The notes below the pieces were generated by a model. The model saw only the letters and a list, made by a program, of their open reading frames with translations. It was not told where the DNA came from and did no database searches. A stretch of DNA of 64,000 bases from Oscillospiraceae bacterium CM (GTDB lineage Bacteria; Bacillota; Clostridia; Oscillospirales; Oscillospiraceae). The position numbers were made by a program, and so were the translations under genes. The stretch spans positions 363,501 through 427,500 of the forward strand of contig CP072107.1 of NCBI GenBank assembly GCA_022870705.1. Reading direction: 5' to 3'. Below, piece by piece: positions 25,047 through 34,561 of the stretch (position 1 is its first letter; each line of letters opens with the position of its first letter).

Positions 25047-25880
25047 ATGAAAAAGCACCTACTCGTGTCTGGCATTCTGATTCTGACACTTCTGACATCC
25101 ATGTCACTGGCGTCGGCGGAAGTTATAACGCCCGACACACAACCGGAGCGCGCCGCCTTCTATATTGACGGGCAGCCGACCCAGCTTGGCACAGACCCCT
25201 TTGTCGTCGCTTCCACAACGTATGTCTCCGTCCGCGCCTTCTCTGAGGCAATGGGTGCAGACAGCGTCACCTGGGACAGCGGCACCGCCACCGTCACAGC
25301 ACCCGGCCTCACTTTAAAAGCGACGGCGGGCAGCATTTATATCGAAGCAAACGGCAGATACCTCTTTGTACCGAAGGGCTGTTTTATCATCAGCAACAGT
25401 CTAATGGCACCGGTTCGCGTTCTCGCCAAAGCCTTTGACGCAACAGTCTCCTGGGATGCGGCAACACAAGCAGTCTTTGTGACGAAAGGCACCGGCGCGA
25501 TTAAGCCCGGCAGCGAATTTTATGACGAGACCGACCTGAAATGGCTCTCTCGCATTATTAACGCGGAAGCGCGGGGCGAAAGCATGACCGGAAAAATCGC
25601 CGTTGGCGGTGTCATCATGAACCGTGTCGCCTCTTCAAAATTCCCGAGCACCATCCATGATGTTATCTTCGACAGACGCAGTGGCGTCCAGTTCACCCCG
25701 GCATATTCCGGTGCGATCTACAACACGCCGTCGGCAGAGAGCATCATCGCGGCAAAAATTGTTCTGGATGGCGGGAATACGGCGGGTAATGCCCTCTACT
25801 TCGCCAGCACCAAGAATTGCTGGGCCGCCAAAACGAGACCTTATGCGATGACCATCGGCAATCACACTTTTTATGCGTAA
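25047..25880 (+). CDS. SleB/CwlJ-type cell wall (cortex) hydrolase with copper amine oxidase-like N-domain
   Basis: The 277-residue protein starts with a signal peptide (MKKHLLVSGILILTLLTSMS, cleavage after ASA). A copper amine oxidase N-terminal-like domain follows at about residues 35-150 (FYIDGQPTQLGTDPFVVAST, YVSVRAFSEAMGA, SWDAATQAVFV), a wall- or ligand-binding module common in Clostridia. The C-terminal Hydrolase_2 (SleB) domain starts near LSRIINAEARGESMTGKIAV (about 170), where the Glu is the likely catalytic residue, and ends with GNALYFASTKNCWAAK and IGNHTFYA. SleB-type lytic enzymes degrade spore cortex during germination. ATG at 25047 has AAAGGAAAG upstream. Confidence 0.85.
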   Translation: MKKHLLVSGILILTLLTSMSLASAEVITPDTQPERAAFYIDGQPTQLGTDPFVVASTTYVSVRAFSEAMGADSVTWDSGTATVTAPGLTLKATAGSIYIEANGRYLFVPKGCFIISNSLMAPVRVLAKAFDATVSWDAATQAVFVTKGTGAIKPGSEFYDETDLKWLSRIINAEARGESMTGKIAVGGVIMNRVASSKFPSTIHDVIFDRRSGVQFTPAYSGAIYNTPSAESIIAAKIVLDGGNTAGNALYFASTKNCWAAKTRPYAMTIGNHTFYA

Positions 25881-25930
25881 GGATGAAGACAGAAAAAAAC
25901 GGCTGTAAGCCGTTACTATAAATAATAATA

Positions 25931-25970
25931 AGATTCTTCGTTTCCTGTTTCGAAACGAAGAATCTTTTTA
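25931..25970. terminator. Bidirectional terminator between convergent genes
   Basis: AGATTCTTCGTTTC (25931-25944) pairs perfectly over 14 bp with GAAACGAAGAATCT (25952-25965), followed by TTTTTA on the plus strand and preceded by A-rich sequence. Confidence 0.9.
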
Positions 25971-26000
25971 TTTACGTATAGACACGGCAGATTGGATGCG

Positions 26001-26714
26001 TCAATCAAGCAGGATAAGGGCTGAGACGAGGTTTATGGCTGCGTGCAGCAAAACAGGCGGCCATACGCTGCCGGTGCGCTCATAACACCAGCACAGGGCA
26101 AGGGCCGGCGGCAGATACTCCAAAACATATAAAAGCATCTTCCAGTCAAAGCCTGTTGTATAGACGTATTGCCACAGATGATAGACGGCAAATAAAAGTG
26201 CGGAAATGATATAGGCGAGCAGTCTGTTTTTTTCCAGCAGCGTGCCGAAAAGCGCGCCGCGAAAAAGCGTTTCCTCCACGATCGGCGCGAGGACAACGGC
26301 AATGAGGATGATGGTACCGGCGTTCTGGCGCGTCTGGCTGATGACCTGCGCCGTGTTTGGGTTTGCGCCCTCCAAGTTAAAAACAAGCAGCAGCAGAGAG
26401 ATTAGGCCCATGAGGATAAAGCTGAACAAAATGCCGACAGCCGCCGAAAAAAGCCCCTTTAAAAAATCGTCCAGAAAGGTCAAAAAAGACGCTTTCATAA
26501 AGCGGAACAGGAAAAATAAAATAAAAAGAAAGCTGACGATATAATAAATGAGATCGATGCTCGGCCCGGTCAGCACAACGTTCATGTTTCGCAGAACATT
26601 GGTGTAGGTGTAATTGAGAAGCCACGGCAAGAAGAAGACGTGAATGGGGATATATCCAAGACCGAGCACACGTTCAGATGTTGACATCGGGGATACAAAC
26701 TGCTGCTTCACCAT
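26001..26714 (-). CDS. CPBP-family (CAAX-like) intramembrane metalloprotease
   Basis: The 237-residue protein has about six to eight membrane helices. The Abi/CPBP signature is present: EETLFRGALFGTLLE (motif 1 EExxxR, about residues 148-153), FAVYHLWQ (motif 2 FxxxH, about 176) and a C-terminal H-x-x-x-N (LLHAAINLVSA). These residues form the glutamate/histidine active site. Such proteases process prenylated or peptide substrates; the substrate here is unknown. It follows mutS by 19 bases and is probably co-transcribed with it. Confidence 0.85.
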   Translation of the reverse strand: MVKQQFVSPMSTSERVLGLGYIPIHVFFLPWLLNYTYTNVLRNMNVVLTGPSIDLIYYIVSFLFILFFLFRFMKASFLTFLDDFLKGLFSAAVGILFSFILMGLISLLLLVFNLEGANPNTAQVISQTRQNAGTIILIAVVLAPIVEETLFRGALFGTLLEKNRLLAYIISALLFAVYHLWQYVYTTGFDWKMLLYVLEYLPPALALCWCYERTGSVWPPVLLHAAINLVSALILLD

Positions 26715-26733
26715 ATCATCCTTTTGACGGCCG

Positions 26734-29325
26734 TCATAGATTTTTTTTCAGTTCATACAGGAGATTGAGCGCCTCAAGCGGTGTCAGCGTGTTTAAATCG
26801 GTCTTTTTCAGCGATTGGGCAATTTGGCTGCCTGCCATATCCAACAGTGACAGCTGATCGTCGTTTTCTGAGACGGTGGCTTGCGTCTTCGTGCCATTTT
26901 GTGCCTCTAAGTCGGACAGGACGGTTTTGGCACGGCGGATGATGCTCTCCGAGACACCGGCAAGACTGGCGACCTCGATGCCATAGCTGTCGTCCGCGCC
27001 GCCGGGGACGATTTTTCGCAAAAAGATGATGTCCCCACCACGTTTTTTGGCCGATATGTTGTAGTTTTTAACGCCGGGCGTCTCATTTTCCAGAACCGTC
27101 AGCTCATGGTAGTGCGTAGAAAAAAGCGTTTTTGCGCCGAGCTTTTTCTTGTCGGCGCAGTGTTCTAAAACGGCTCGGGCGATCGACATCCCGTCATACG
27201 TGGATGTGCCGCGCCCGATTTCATCTAAAATGAGAAGGCTTCGGCTTGTCGCTGCCTTTAAGATCTCGGCGACCTCAGTCATCTCCACCATGAAGGTCGA
27301 CTTGCCGGACGCGAGATCGTCTGAGGCACCGATGCGCGTGAATACACGGTCAACAAGCCCGAGACGGGCGCTTTTGGCGGGCACAAATGAGCCGATTTGC
27401 GCCATTAAAACGATGAGGGCCGTCTGGCGCATGTATGTCGATTTACCGGCCATGTTCGGGCCCGTGATGATCAGCGTCCGCGCGTTATCCGTATCGAGAT
27501 GCGTATCGTTGGGCACGAAAAGTGTTTCCGTCTGCATCTTCTCAACGACGGGATGACGGCCATCTTGAATGTTTATCACACCGGAAACGTCTGTCTCCGG
27601 CATGCAGTAATTGTTTTTAACGGCCACTTCCGCGAGCGCGCACAAAACGTCAACGGCGGCGACGGTAAAAGACGCGGCCTGAAGACGCCCGACCTCTTTG
27701 GCAACGGCTGTTCTCAAATCTTCGAAAAGAGCGTATTCAAGAGCGGACAGCTTGTCCTTCGCCGTTAAAAGCGCCGTCTCAAGCTCTTTGAGCTCTTGCG
27801 TGATAAAGCGCTCGCAGCTTGTGAGTGTTTGTTTTCGGATGTAATCATCTGGGACATTGTCGGAGGCTGAGCGCGGAATTTCAATGTAATAGCCGAAGAC
27901 CTTGTTGTAACCAACCTTGAGCTTTTTGCCGGTTCGCTCACGCTCTTTGGCTTCAATGGCGGCCATCGCGCCCGTACTGTCCTTTAATAGCCCGCGCAGA
28001 TAGTCAACGTCCTCGCTGACGCCCCGCCGGATAAAACCGCCCTCCCGGACGGAAAACGGCGGCTCGTCTTCAATCGTTTCCCGGATGCGTCTTTCAATGT
28101 CGGCCAAGTTATCAATTTTTCGAAGCTCCGCTAAAAGCGGCGTGTGCATGGGTGCCAAAAGCGACAGGATAGACGGCAGGTGCCGGAGGGCTGATTCCAG
28201 AGCCTTTAAATCCCGGCAACCCGCGCTGCCGTAGGTGATTCTGCCGACAAGGCGCTCCATATCGCCCACATCACGCAGGATATTCAGAAGTTCCGAGCGG
28301 GTAACGGTGTCTGAAAACAATTCACAAACGGCGGCTTGCCGCCGTTTGATTTCCGCCGTGTGCAAAAGCGGGCGGAGAACCCAAGCTCGGAGGAGACGCC
28401 GACCCATCGGCGTTTTTGTTCTGTCGAGCACCCAAAGGAGGCTGCCGCGCTTTTCACCAGTCTTCTGCGACGCGACAAGCTCGAGGTTTCTGATTGTTTG
28501 AAGATCGAGCTCCATAAATTTGCCGGCGGTGTTCATACGTAAGGTGTTCAGGTGGGAGAGGTCTGTTTTCTGCGTGTCCGTCATATACGACAGCAAGGCA
28601 CCGACGGCGCTGACGGCGGCACTGCTGCCGCCAAGGCCAAGCGCGTCCAGACTTGAGACGTTAAACTGTGCGCAAAGGCGCATAGCAGCCTGCATAAAAT
28701 CAAATCGCGCCTCGCTCTGCTGCACCAGACAGCCAAGCTTATCGGTCAGGAGGCTTAAAATATCGCTGTTATCATAAGCGCCGACGTTTAAAACGGCCTC
28801 AGCCGGCGAAAACGCGCTCAGTTCGTTGAGCACATGGGCGGTGTCGCTGCCGTCAAAGAACGAAACACCGATCTCACCGGTCGACACATCGGCATAACAG
28901 ACGGCGTTTTCCGCGTGTAGCACGCAGACGGCGCACAGATAATTTGACCGCCCTTCGTCCAGCATCGACGTTTCAATCAGCGTCCCCGGTGTGATGATGC
29001 GGACAATATCCCTATCGACGAGCCCTTTGGCAAGCGCCGGATCTTCCATCTGCTCGCAGATGGCAATTTTATACCCCTTGGCGACGAGACGCGCGATGTA
29101 TGCCTCAGCCGAGTGGTATGGCACGCCGCACATCGGTATCCGCTCGTCGGGGTCTTCCGTCCGTCTGTCGCGTGAGGTGAGCGTTAAATCGAGCTCTTTC
29201 GACGCCGTCAGCGCATCGTCCCCAAACATTTCATAAAAATCGCCAAGACGGAAAAAGAGGATGCAGTCTGTATTTTGCTCTTTTATATCAAAATACTGCC
29301 GCATCATCGGCGTGATTTCAGCCAT
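26734..29325 (-). CDS. mutS: DNA mismatch repair protein MutS
   Basis: The 863-residue protein matches MutS in full length. It has the N-terminal mismatch-binding domain with the Phe-x-Glu motif (LFFRLGDFYEMFGDDA, about residues 24-39), connector, lever and clamp domains, and a C-terminal ABC ATPase. The ATPase has Walker A GPNMAGKSTYMRQ (about 622) and Walker B RSLLILDEIGRGTSTYDG. A MutL-contacting tail ends with LYELKKNL. MutS recognises mismatches and starts repair. No mutL is visible nearby in this window. It is divergent from recJ, and a CPBP protease gene follows it. Confidence 0.97.
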   Translation of the reverse strand: MAEITPMMRQYFDIKEQNTDCILFFRLGDFYEMFGDDALTASKELDLTLTSRDRRTEDPDERIPMCGVPYHSAEAYIARLVAKGYKIAICEQMEDPALAKGLVDRDIVRIITPGTLIETSMLDEGRSNYLCAVCVLHAENAVCYADVSTGEIGVSFFDGSDTAHVLNELSAFSPAEAVLNVGAYDNSDILSLLTDKLGCLVQQSEARFDFMQAAMRLCAQFNVSSLDALGLGGSSAAVSAVGALLSYMTDTQKTDLSHLNTLRMNTAGKFMELDLQTIRNLELVASQKTGEKRGSLLWVLDRTKTPMGRRLLRAWVLRPLLHTAEIKRRQAAVCELFSDTVTRSELLNILRDVGDMERLVGRITYGSAGCRDLKALESALRHLPSILSLLAPMHTPLLAELRKIDNLADIERRIRETIEDEPPFSVREGGFIRRGVSEDVDYLRGLLKDSTGAMAAIEAKERERTGKKLKVGYNKVFGYYIEIPRSASDNVPDDYIRKQTLTSCERFITQELKELETALLTAKDKLSALEYALFEDLRTAVAKEVGRLQAASFTVAAVDVLCALAEVAVKNNYCMPETDVSGVINIQDGRHPVVEKMQTETLFVPNDTHLDTDNARTLIITGPNMAGKSTYMRQTALIVLMAQIGSFVPAKSARLGLVDRVFTRIGASDDLASGKSTFMVEMTEVAEILKAATSRSLLILDEIGRGTSTYDGMSIARAVLEHCADKKKLGAKTLFSTHYHELTVLENETPGVKNYNISAKKRGGDIIFLRKIVPGGADDSYGIEVASLAGVSESIIRRAKTVLSDLEAQNGTKTQATVSENDDQLSLLDMAGSQIAQSLKKTDLNTLTPLEALNLLYELKKNL

Positions 29326-29501
29326 GTCCGACGTCCTCCGTCAAAATTTATGCTCGTTGCCCTAACTATAACACAGACAAACAGGGCGTACAATACGGAC
29401 GCTTAATTGGATGGCTGCTTGAGTGTCGGCATTTTGCCTGTTTTTTAGCAAATTCTTAGAGGGCGATGTGAAAAACAGCTGTAAAACCGTTAAGAATTCT
29501 A

Positions 29502-29530
29502 TTGTTTAAAATGTCATATTTTGATATAGT
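29502..29530 (+). promoter_or_regulatory. Sigma-A-type promoter for recJ operon
   Basis: TTGTTT (29502-29507), 17-base spacer, TATAGT (29525-29530). The -10 overlaps an in-frame TTG at 29530, which therefore cannot be the start codon. Confidence 0.65.
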
Positions 29531-29565
29531 TGAAAGATACAAACGGGAATGGTTCGTGGTTTACT

Positions 29566-31266
29566 ATGAAATTCGAAAAGTGGGAGATAAAAGGGTACGA
29601 CAGAGCGGTCGCCGCCCGTATGACTCGAAGCGGTTTAAACCCGCTTGTCGCCGTCACCCTCGCATCCCGCGGGATCACGACGACCGAAGAGGCTGAGGCA
29701 TTCCAGTGCGATGACTTCAGCCTGATTGCAGACCCATTTCTCCTCAAGGATATGGACCGCGCCGTTGACCGGATTCAAAAGGCTATTAATAACGGCGAGC
29801 ATATCGCGATTTATGGCGACTACGATGTTGACGGCATGACGTCCAGCTGCCTTCTGGCCAGCTTTTTCCGCGCAAAAGGCGTTGAGGCTGAAATTTATAT
29901 TCCCGGCCGCATGGACGAGGGATATGGCTTGAACGCCGCCGCGCTGGACGCGCTGGCTGCGCGCGGCGTGACGCTTGTTATTACGGTCGATTGCGGCATT
30001 ACGGCCTGCCGCGAGGCCGATTACGCCCGTTCAATTGGGCTTGACCTCATCATTACAGACCATCATGCCTGTAAAAGCGAGATGCCTCAGGCCGTTGCCG
30101 TCGTTGACCCCAAGCAGCAGGACTGCCCGTCTCCCAATAAATCACTTGCAGGTGTCGGTGTTGCCTTTATGCTCGTCTGTGCGCTGGAAAAAAGCCGGAG
30201 CATGGAGTATCTGCTTGAGACATACGGCGATCTTGTGGCCATCGGTACGATTGCCGACGTGATGCCCGTCGTCGGCGAAAACCGCGTGTTAATCCGACGT
30301 GGCATGATGGCACTGAACAAAAAAACACGACCAGGCCTGCGACGCTTGATGCGGGTGGCTGGATTGGAAAGCCGTGCCGTCAGCGTTTCCATGATTGGCT
30401 ATAATTTGGCACCGCGTCTGAATGCGGCCGGTCGAATGGGGCGGACATCTTTGACCGTCGATTTGCTGCTGACGGAGAGTGAAGACGAGGCCGACCGACT
30501 GGCATCGGAATTGACCGGCCTCAACAGTGAACGACGGCAGCTTGAAGCGGATATCTTTGAACAGGCGCAGGCGGCGCTGGCGGCATCCCGCCCGGTTGGC
30601 CCTGTGGTACTGGCAAACAGGGGCTGGTATCAGGGCGTTATGGGCATCGTGGCGGCGCGGATTGCCGAGCAGTTTTTTTATCCTACCATCATGATCAGCG
30701 TTGATGACGACGGGATGGGCCGTGGCTCCTGCCGCAGCATCGGCAGATTCTGCATGTATGCAGCGCTAGAAAGCTGCAGCGACCTGCTGGAAAACTACGG
30801 CGGCCACGAAATGGCCGCTGGGCTCACGATTGCCGAAGAAAATATTGACGCCTTTCGCGAGCGATTGCTGGCCATATATAGCCAGATGGTGACGCAGCCA
30901 TGCGTCTCGTCGCTCTTTATTGATTTTGAGGTCATCAAGCCCGAGCTTTTATCGCTTGAAAATATCACGGCACTTGAGCGCTTTGAACCATTTGGCAATG
31001 GGTTTCTGATGCCGGTTTTCTGCCTGCGGGCGGCGACGCTGACCTCGGTAACGCCTGTCGGTGGCGGCAAGCACACAAAAATGCGTGTTTTGAAGAACGG
31101 CAAGGTCTTTGACTGTATTCTTTTCGGCACGTCGGCCGATGATCTGAGTGTCAGCCGTGGGGCGCTTGTTGACCTCGCTTTCGAGGCGCAGGTTAATGAA
31201 TACCGCGCCTGGCGGAGTGTTCAGCTGCATGTTCTCGATATCCGGCCGCATATGGAGTTGGGCTAA
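29566..31266 (+). CDS. recJ: Single-stranded-DNA-specific exonuclease RecJ
   Basis: The 566-residue protein belongs to the DHH phosphoesterase superfamily. Motifs visible are YGDYDVDGMTSS (about residues 84-95), the VDCGIT motif, TDHHACKSEMP with the DHH triad, AIGTIADVMP, and later GGHEMAAGL of the DHHA1 domain. RecJ degrades 5' single strands in recombination and mismatch repair. The start ATG at 29566 is forced by the promoter position. Its stop overlaps the relA start (TAATG), giving translational coupling. The operon recJ-relA-dtd-MBL-hemZ is a common clostridial arrangement. Confidence 0.95.
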   Translation: MKFEKWEIKGYDRAVAARMTRSGLNPLVAVTLASRGITTTEEAEAFQCDDFSLIADPFLLKDMDRAVDRIQKAINNGEHIAIYGDYDVDGMTSSCLLASFFRAKGVEAEIYIPGRMDEGYGLNAAALDALAARGVTLVITVDCGITACREADYARSIGLDLIITDHHACKSEMPQAVAVVDPKQQDCPSPNKSLAGVGVAFMLVCALEKSRSMEYLLETYGDLVAIGTIADVMPVVGENRVLIRRGMMALNKKTRPGLRRLMRVAGLESRAVSVSMIGYNLAPRLNAAGRMGRTSLTVDLLLTESEDEADRLASELTGLNSERRQLEADIFEQAQAALAASRPVGPVVLANRGWYQGVMGIVAARIAEQFFYPTIMISVDDDGMGRGSCRSIGRFCMYAALESCSDLLENYGGHEMAAGLTIAEENIDAFRERLLAIYSQMVTQPCVSSLFIDFEVIKPELLSLENITALERFEPFGNGFLMPVFCLRAATLTSVTPVGGGKHTKMRVLKNGKVFDCILFGTSADDLSVSRGALVDLAFEAQVNEYRAWRSVQLHVLDIRPHMELG

Positions 31267-33452
31267 TGATGGAAGAACTCGAGGAAAAATATCGGCATTT
31301 TGAGTCGATTATCAGGGAAAACAACCCGGCTGCCGATTTGGCGCGCATCCGGGCTGCTTACGATTTTGCCCAAAATGCCCATCAGGAGCAGCAGCGCAAG
31401 GACGGCACGCCCTATATCTCCCATCCGCTGGCCGCCGCCGCGATCATTGCCGAAATGGGTCTTGACGAAGAGGCGATTATTGCAGCGCTTCTCCATGACT
31501 GTATCGAGGACACCGGTGTCACACATGAGGAGATTGCCAAGCGCTTCGGTGCGAGTGTTGCCGACATCGTCGAGGGTGTGACGAAGCTCTCCCGCGTGAC
31601 GTATACGAGCAAGGAAGAAGAGCAGATGGAAAATCTGCGCAAAATGCTTCTGGCGATGGCCAAGGATATCCGGGTTATCCTGATCAAAATGGCCGACCGG
31701 CTGCATAATATGCGCACGATGGAATATCAGACGGCGGACAAGCAAAAAGAAAAAGCCCTTGAAACAATGGAGATATACGCGCCGCTCGCACACCGCCTTG
31801 GTATGCAGAAAATCAAATGGGAGCTTGAAGACCGGTCAATTTATTACCTCGACCCCATCGGTTATGCGGAGATTGAGGAAGGCCTGCGCCGCATCCGCAT
31901 TTCAAATGAGACGTTTATTCAGTCCATTCAGCAAAGAATTGCCGACCGCCTCCATGAAAACGGCATCTCTTGTGATGTTTATGGGCGCATTAAGCATATC
32001 TACAGCATTTATCGCAAAATGTACAGCCAGAACAAAACGCTCTCGGAAGTGCTGGACCTTTACGCTTTCCGTGTCATCGTGGGCGATATTGCCGATTGCT
32101 ACAATGTTCTCGGCTATATTCACGAGATGTTCCGCCCGATTCCCGGCCATTTTAAAGATTATATCGGCACGCCGAAGCCAAACATGTATCAAAGCCTTCA
32201 CACAACGGTCCTCGGCAGCGAAGGCATTCCGTTTGAGGTTCAGATCCGCACGTGGGAGATGCACCACACGGCGGAATACGGTATCGCCGCCCACTGGAAG
32301 TATAAGCAGGGTATCAGCGGCAAGAATGCCGATGAAGAGAAATTTGCCTGGATCAGGCGCCTTTTAGAAACACAGCAGGATACTGATGCGCAGGACTTCT
32401 TCCAGGAACTGAAGATTGATATGTTTTCCGATGAGGTCTTCGTCTTCACGCCGCGCGGTGACGTTATTAACCTGCCCGCAGGCGCAACGCCGATTGACTT
32501 TGCCTATAATATCCACTCGGCCGTCGGCAACAGGATGACGGGGGCCATTGTCAACGGGCGCATTGTGCCCTATAACCACATCCTCGCAAATGGCGATATT
32601 GTCGAGGTGCTGACCTCAAATTCCTCCAAAGGGCCAAGCCGTGACTGGCTGAACATCGTCAAAAGCCCGGAAGCGCGGAATAAAATCCGCCAGTGGTTTA
32701 AAAAAGAAAAGCGCGAAGAGAATATTACGCACGGCAAAATGGCCTTCGAGTCCGAGCTCAAGCGCGTGGCGCTGCCCATGGCGGATATCATGCGCGAGGA
32801 TGTGCTGCCGAAGCTTCTTAAAAAGCTTTCTTTCGCGTCACTTGACGAGCTGTACGCCGCCATTGGTTACGGGGGTATCACATCGCAAAAGGCGGTTAAC
32901 CGGATTCGGGACGAGCTGCGCACAATGGATCGCGTCAAGAAAAAGGATGAGACGGATCCTTTATCGTTTGAGGCGCGGCCGGATAAAAAGCTCAAGCCGA
33001 TTCACGGCATCCTTGTGGAGGGTATTGACAACTGCCTTGTCAAGTTCGCGCGGTGCTGTGCGCCAGTACCCGGCGACGAGGCTATCGGCTTTATCACGCG
33101 CGGCTTCGGCGTGTCCGTGCACCGCAAAGACTGTAAAAATTATCTTAAATCGATTGAAGAGCCAGACGAGTCTGGGCGGTGGGTACGCGTCGCTTGGGCC
33201 AACGCGGAGACGGACGTTTACTCAACAGTGCTTTATTTAGTTGTCAGAGAGCGCAGCGGCGTTGTCCTCGACGTGACGACGATTTTAAACGCCCTGAAAA
33301 TTAAGATGACATCGATAGCGGCCAAGGATGTCGGTGATGTCACAACGGTGTCGATTGTCATCGAGGTTAAAAACCGTGACGATTTGAATACGGCCATCGC
33401 GCGCCTGGCAACCGTGCCGGGAGTCATTGAAATCAAACGCGGTGACGGCTGA
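31266..33452 (+). CDS. relA: (p)ppGpp synthetase/hydrolase RelA/SpoT (Rel)
   Basis: The 728-residue bifunctional stringent-response enzyme has an HD hydrolase domain: HPLAAAAIIAEMGLDEEAII, the HD pair in LLHDCIEDTG, and MADRLHNMRT (about residues 45-160). A synthetase domain follows (DLYAFRVIVGDIADCYN, about 260, then GTPKPNMYQSLHTTV), then a TGS domain (EVFVFTPRGDVINLPAGATP, about 395), a helical region with a zinc-like segment (ARCCAPVPGD), and a C-terminal ACT domain. All catalytic landmarks are present for both activities. It is coupled to recJ and precedes dtd by 15 bases. Confidence 0.96.
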   Translation: MMEELEEKYRHFESIIRENNPAADLARIRAAYDFAQNAHQEQQRKDGTPYISHPLAAAAIIAEMGLDEEAIIAALLHDCIEDTGVTHEEIAKRFGASVADIVEGVTKLSRVTYTSKEEEQMENLRKMLLAMAKDIRVILIKMADRLHNMRTMEYQTADKQKEKALETMEIYAPLAHRLGMQKIKWELEDRSIYYLDPIGYAEIEEGLRRIRISNETFIQSIQQRIADRLHENGISCDVYGRIKHIYSIYRKMYSQNKTLSEVLDLYAFRVIVGDIADCYNVLGYIHEMFRPIPGHFKDYIGTPKPNMYQSLHTTVLGSEGIPFEVQIRTWEMHHTAEYGIAAHWKYKQGISGKNADEEKFAWIRRLLETQQDTDAQDFFQELKIDMFSDEVFVFTPRGDVINLPAGATPIDFAYNIHSAVGNRMTGAIVNGRIVPYNHILANGDIVEVLTSNSSKGPSRDWLNIVKSPEARNKIRQWFKKEKREENITHGKMAFESELKRVALPMADIMREDVLPKLLKKLSFASLDELYAAIGYGGITSQKAVNRIRDELRTMDRVKKKDETDPLSFEARPDKKLKPIHGILVEGIDNCLVKFARCCAPVPGDEAIGFITRGFGVSVHRKDCKNYLKSIEEPDESGRWVRVAWANAETDVYSTVLYLVVRERSGVVLDVTTILNALKIKMTSIAAKDVGDVTTVSIVIEVKNRDDLNTAIARLATVPGVIEIKRGDG

Positions 33453-33467
33453 GGAAAGGACGGATGA

Positions 33468-33914
33468 GTGTTGCGCGCTGTTGTAACACGCGTCAGTTCG
33501 GCGTCCGTCACCGCTGACGGCGCCGTGACGGGCCGGATTGACAAAGGGCTTTTGGTATTGCTTGGCGTTGCGCCAAACGACACGGCCAATGAAGCCGCGC
33601 GCCTTGCCGATAAAATCACGGGACTTCGGATTTTTGAGGATGACCGCGGAAAAATGAACTTAAATCTCTCCGCAGTCGGCGGCGGCTTGCTCGTCGTTTC
33701 ACAGTTTACGCTGTTTGCCGACCTCAAAAGCCGCCGGCCGGGTTTTTCCGGTGCGGCAAAGCCTGATATTGCTATGGCGCTATATGAGTATTTTATTGCG
33801 CAGTGCCGACAGGCGGGCTATCAGACCGAAACGGGCATTTTCGGTGCCGATATGGCCGTTATGTCCGTTAATGACGGGCCTGTGACGCTTGTACTGGACA
33901 CAGCTGCAAATTAA
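33468..33914 (+). CDS. dtd: D-aminoacyl-tRNA deacylase Dtd
   Basis: The 148-residue protein removes D-amino acids mischarged on tRNA. Family marks are RAVVTRVSSASV at the start, the catalytic-loop region QFTLFADLKSRRPGFSGAAK (residues about 77-95; SQFTL and the GP-like end motif), and MSVNDGPVTLVLDT near the C-terminus. It uses a GTG (33468) or TTG (33471) start; GAGGAAAGGACGG lies just upstream. The length fits the family. It lies in the recJ-relA operon. Confidence 0.93.
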   Translation: MLRAVVTRVSSASVTADGAVTGRIDKGLLVLLGVAPNDTANEAARLADKITGLRIFEDDRGKMNLNLSAVGGGLLVVSQFTLFADLKSRRPGFSGAAKPDIAMALYEYFIAQCRQAGYQTETGIFGADMAVMSVNDGPVTLVLDTAAN

Positions 33915-33940
33915 CTTACGAATTTCGAAGGAGCCTGACA

Positions 33941-34561
33941 ATGCTGATAAAAACACTGACCGTCGGTCAGATTGAGACAAACTGCTATATCGTAACCGAC
34001 GAGCCGACGCTCAAATGTGCGGTGATCGACCCGGGTGATGAATCGACGATCATTCTTGATTACCTTGAATCGAACCGGCTGCAGGTGTCGGCTATTTTGC
34101 TGACGCACGGCCACTTTGACCATCAGCTGGCCGCCGAAGCCATCGCCGAGGAGACGGGCGCGCCCATTTGGGTCTGCCGCCGCGATGCGCTGCCGGAAGG
34201 CGGCGACATCTTTAAGCTGACGGTCAGCGATAACGTGTTGTTTTATGGCGAAGGCGACACGGTGACGGTCGGCGGTCTCGTTTTTTCCGTTATGGAGACG
34301 CCCGGCCATTCGCCGGGCTCCGTCACACTCCGCTGTGAAAACGCCCTATTCACCGGCGACACGCTCTTTCGTGACAGCTGCGGCAGAACAGATTTAGGGG
34401 AGGGCGACGTCAAAGTGCTCATGCGATCTTTATACCGGCTTTATGCGCTCGAGGGGGACTATGAGGTCTATCCCGGTCATATGGACGCAACAACGCTTGT
34501 GCGGGAGCGCGCTTTTAATACGTATATGAAATATGCCAAAGAGGAATACGGCCGCCCATGA
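33941..34561 (+). CDS. Metallo-beta-lactamase-fold hydrolase (glyoxalase II-like)
   Basis: The 206-residue protein has the metal-binding motif LTHGHFDHQLAAEAI (H-x-H-x-D-H, about residues 55-60). Further ligands are seen in TPGHSPGS (about 122), FTGDTLFRDSCGR (about 142) and YPGHM (about 178). This layout matches small MBL-fold hydrolases of the glyoxalase II/YcbL type, often found beside dtd and hemZ in Clostridia. The exact substrate is unknown. AAGGAGCCTGACA precedes the ATG at 33941. Its stop overlaps hemZ by 4 bases. Confidence 0.88.
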   Translation: MLIKTLTVGQIETNCYIVTDEPTLKCAVIDPGDESTIILDYLESNRLQVSAILLTHGHFDHQLAAEAIAEETGAPIWVCRRDALPEGGDIFKLTVSDNVLFYGEGDTVTVGGLVFSVMETPGHSPGSVTLRCENALFTGDTLFRDSCGRTDLGEGDVKVLMRSLYRLYALEGDYEVYPGHMDATTLVRERAFNTYMKYAKEEYGRP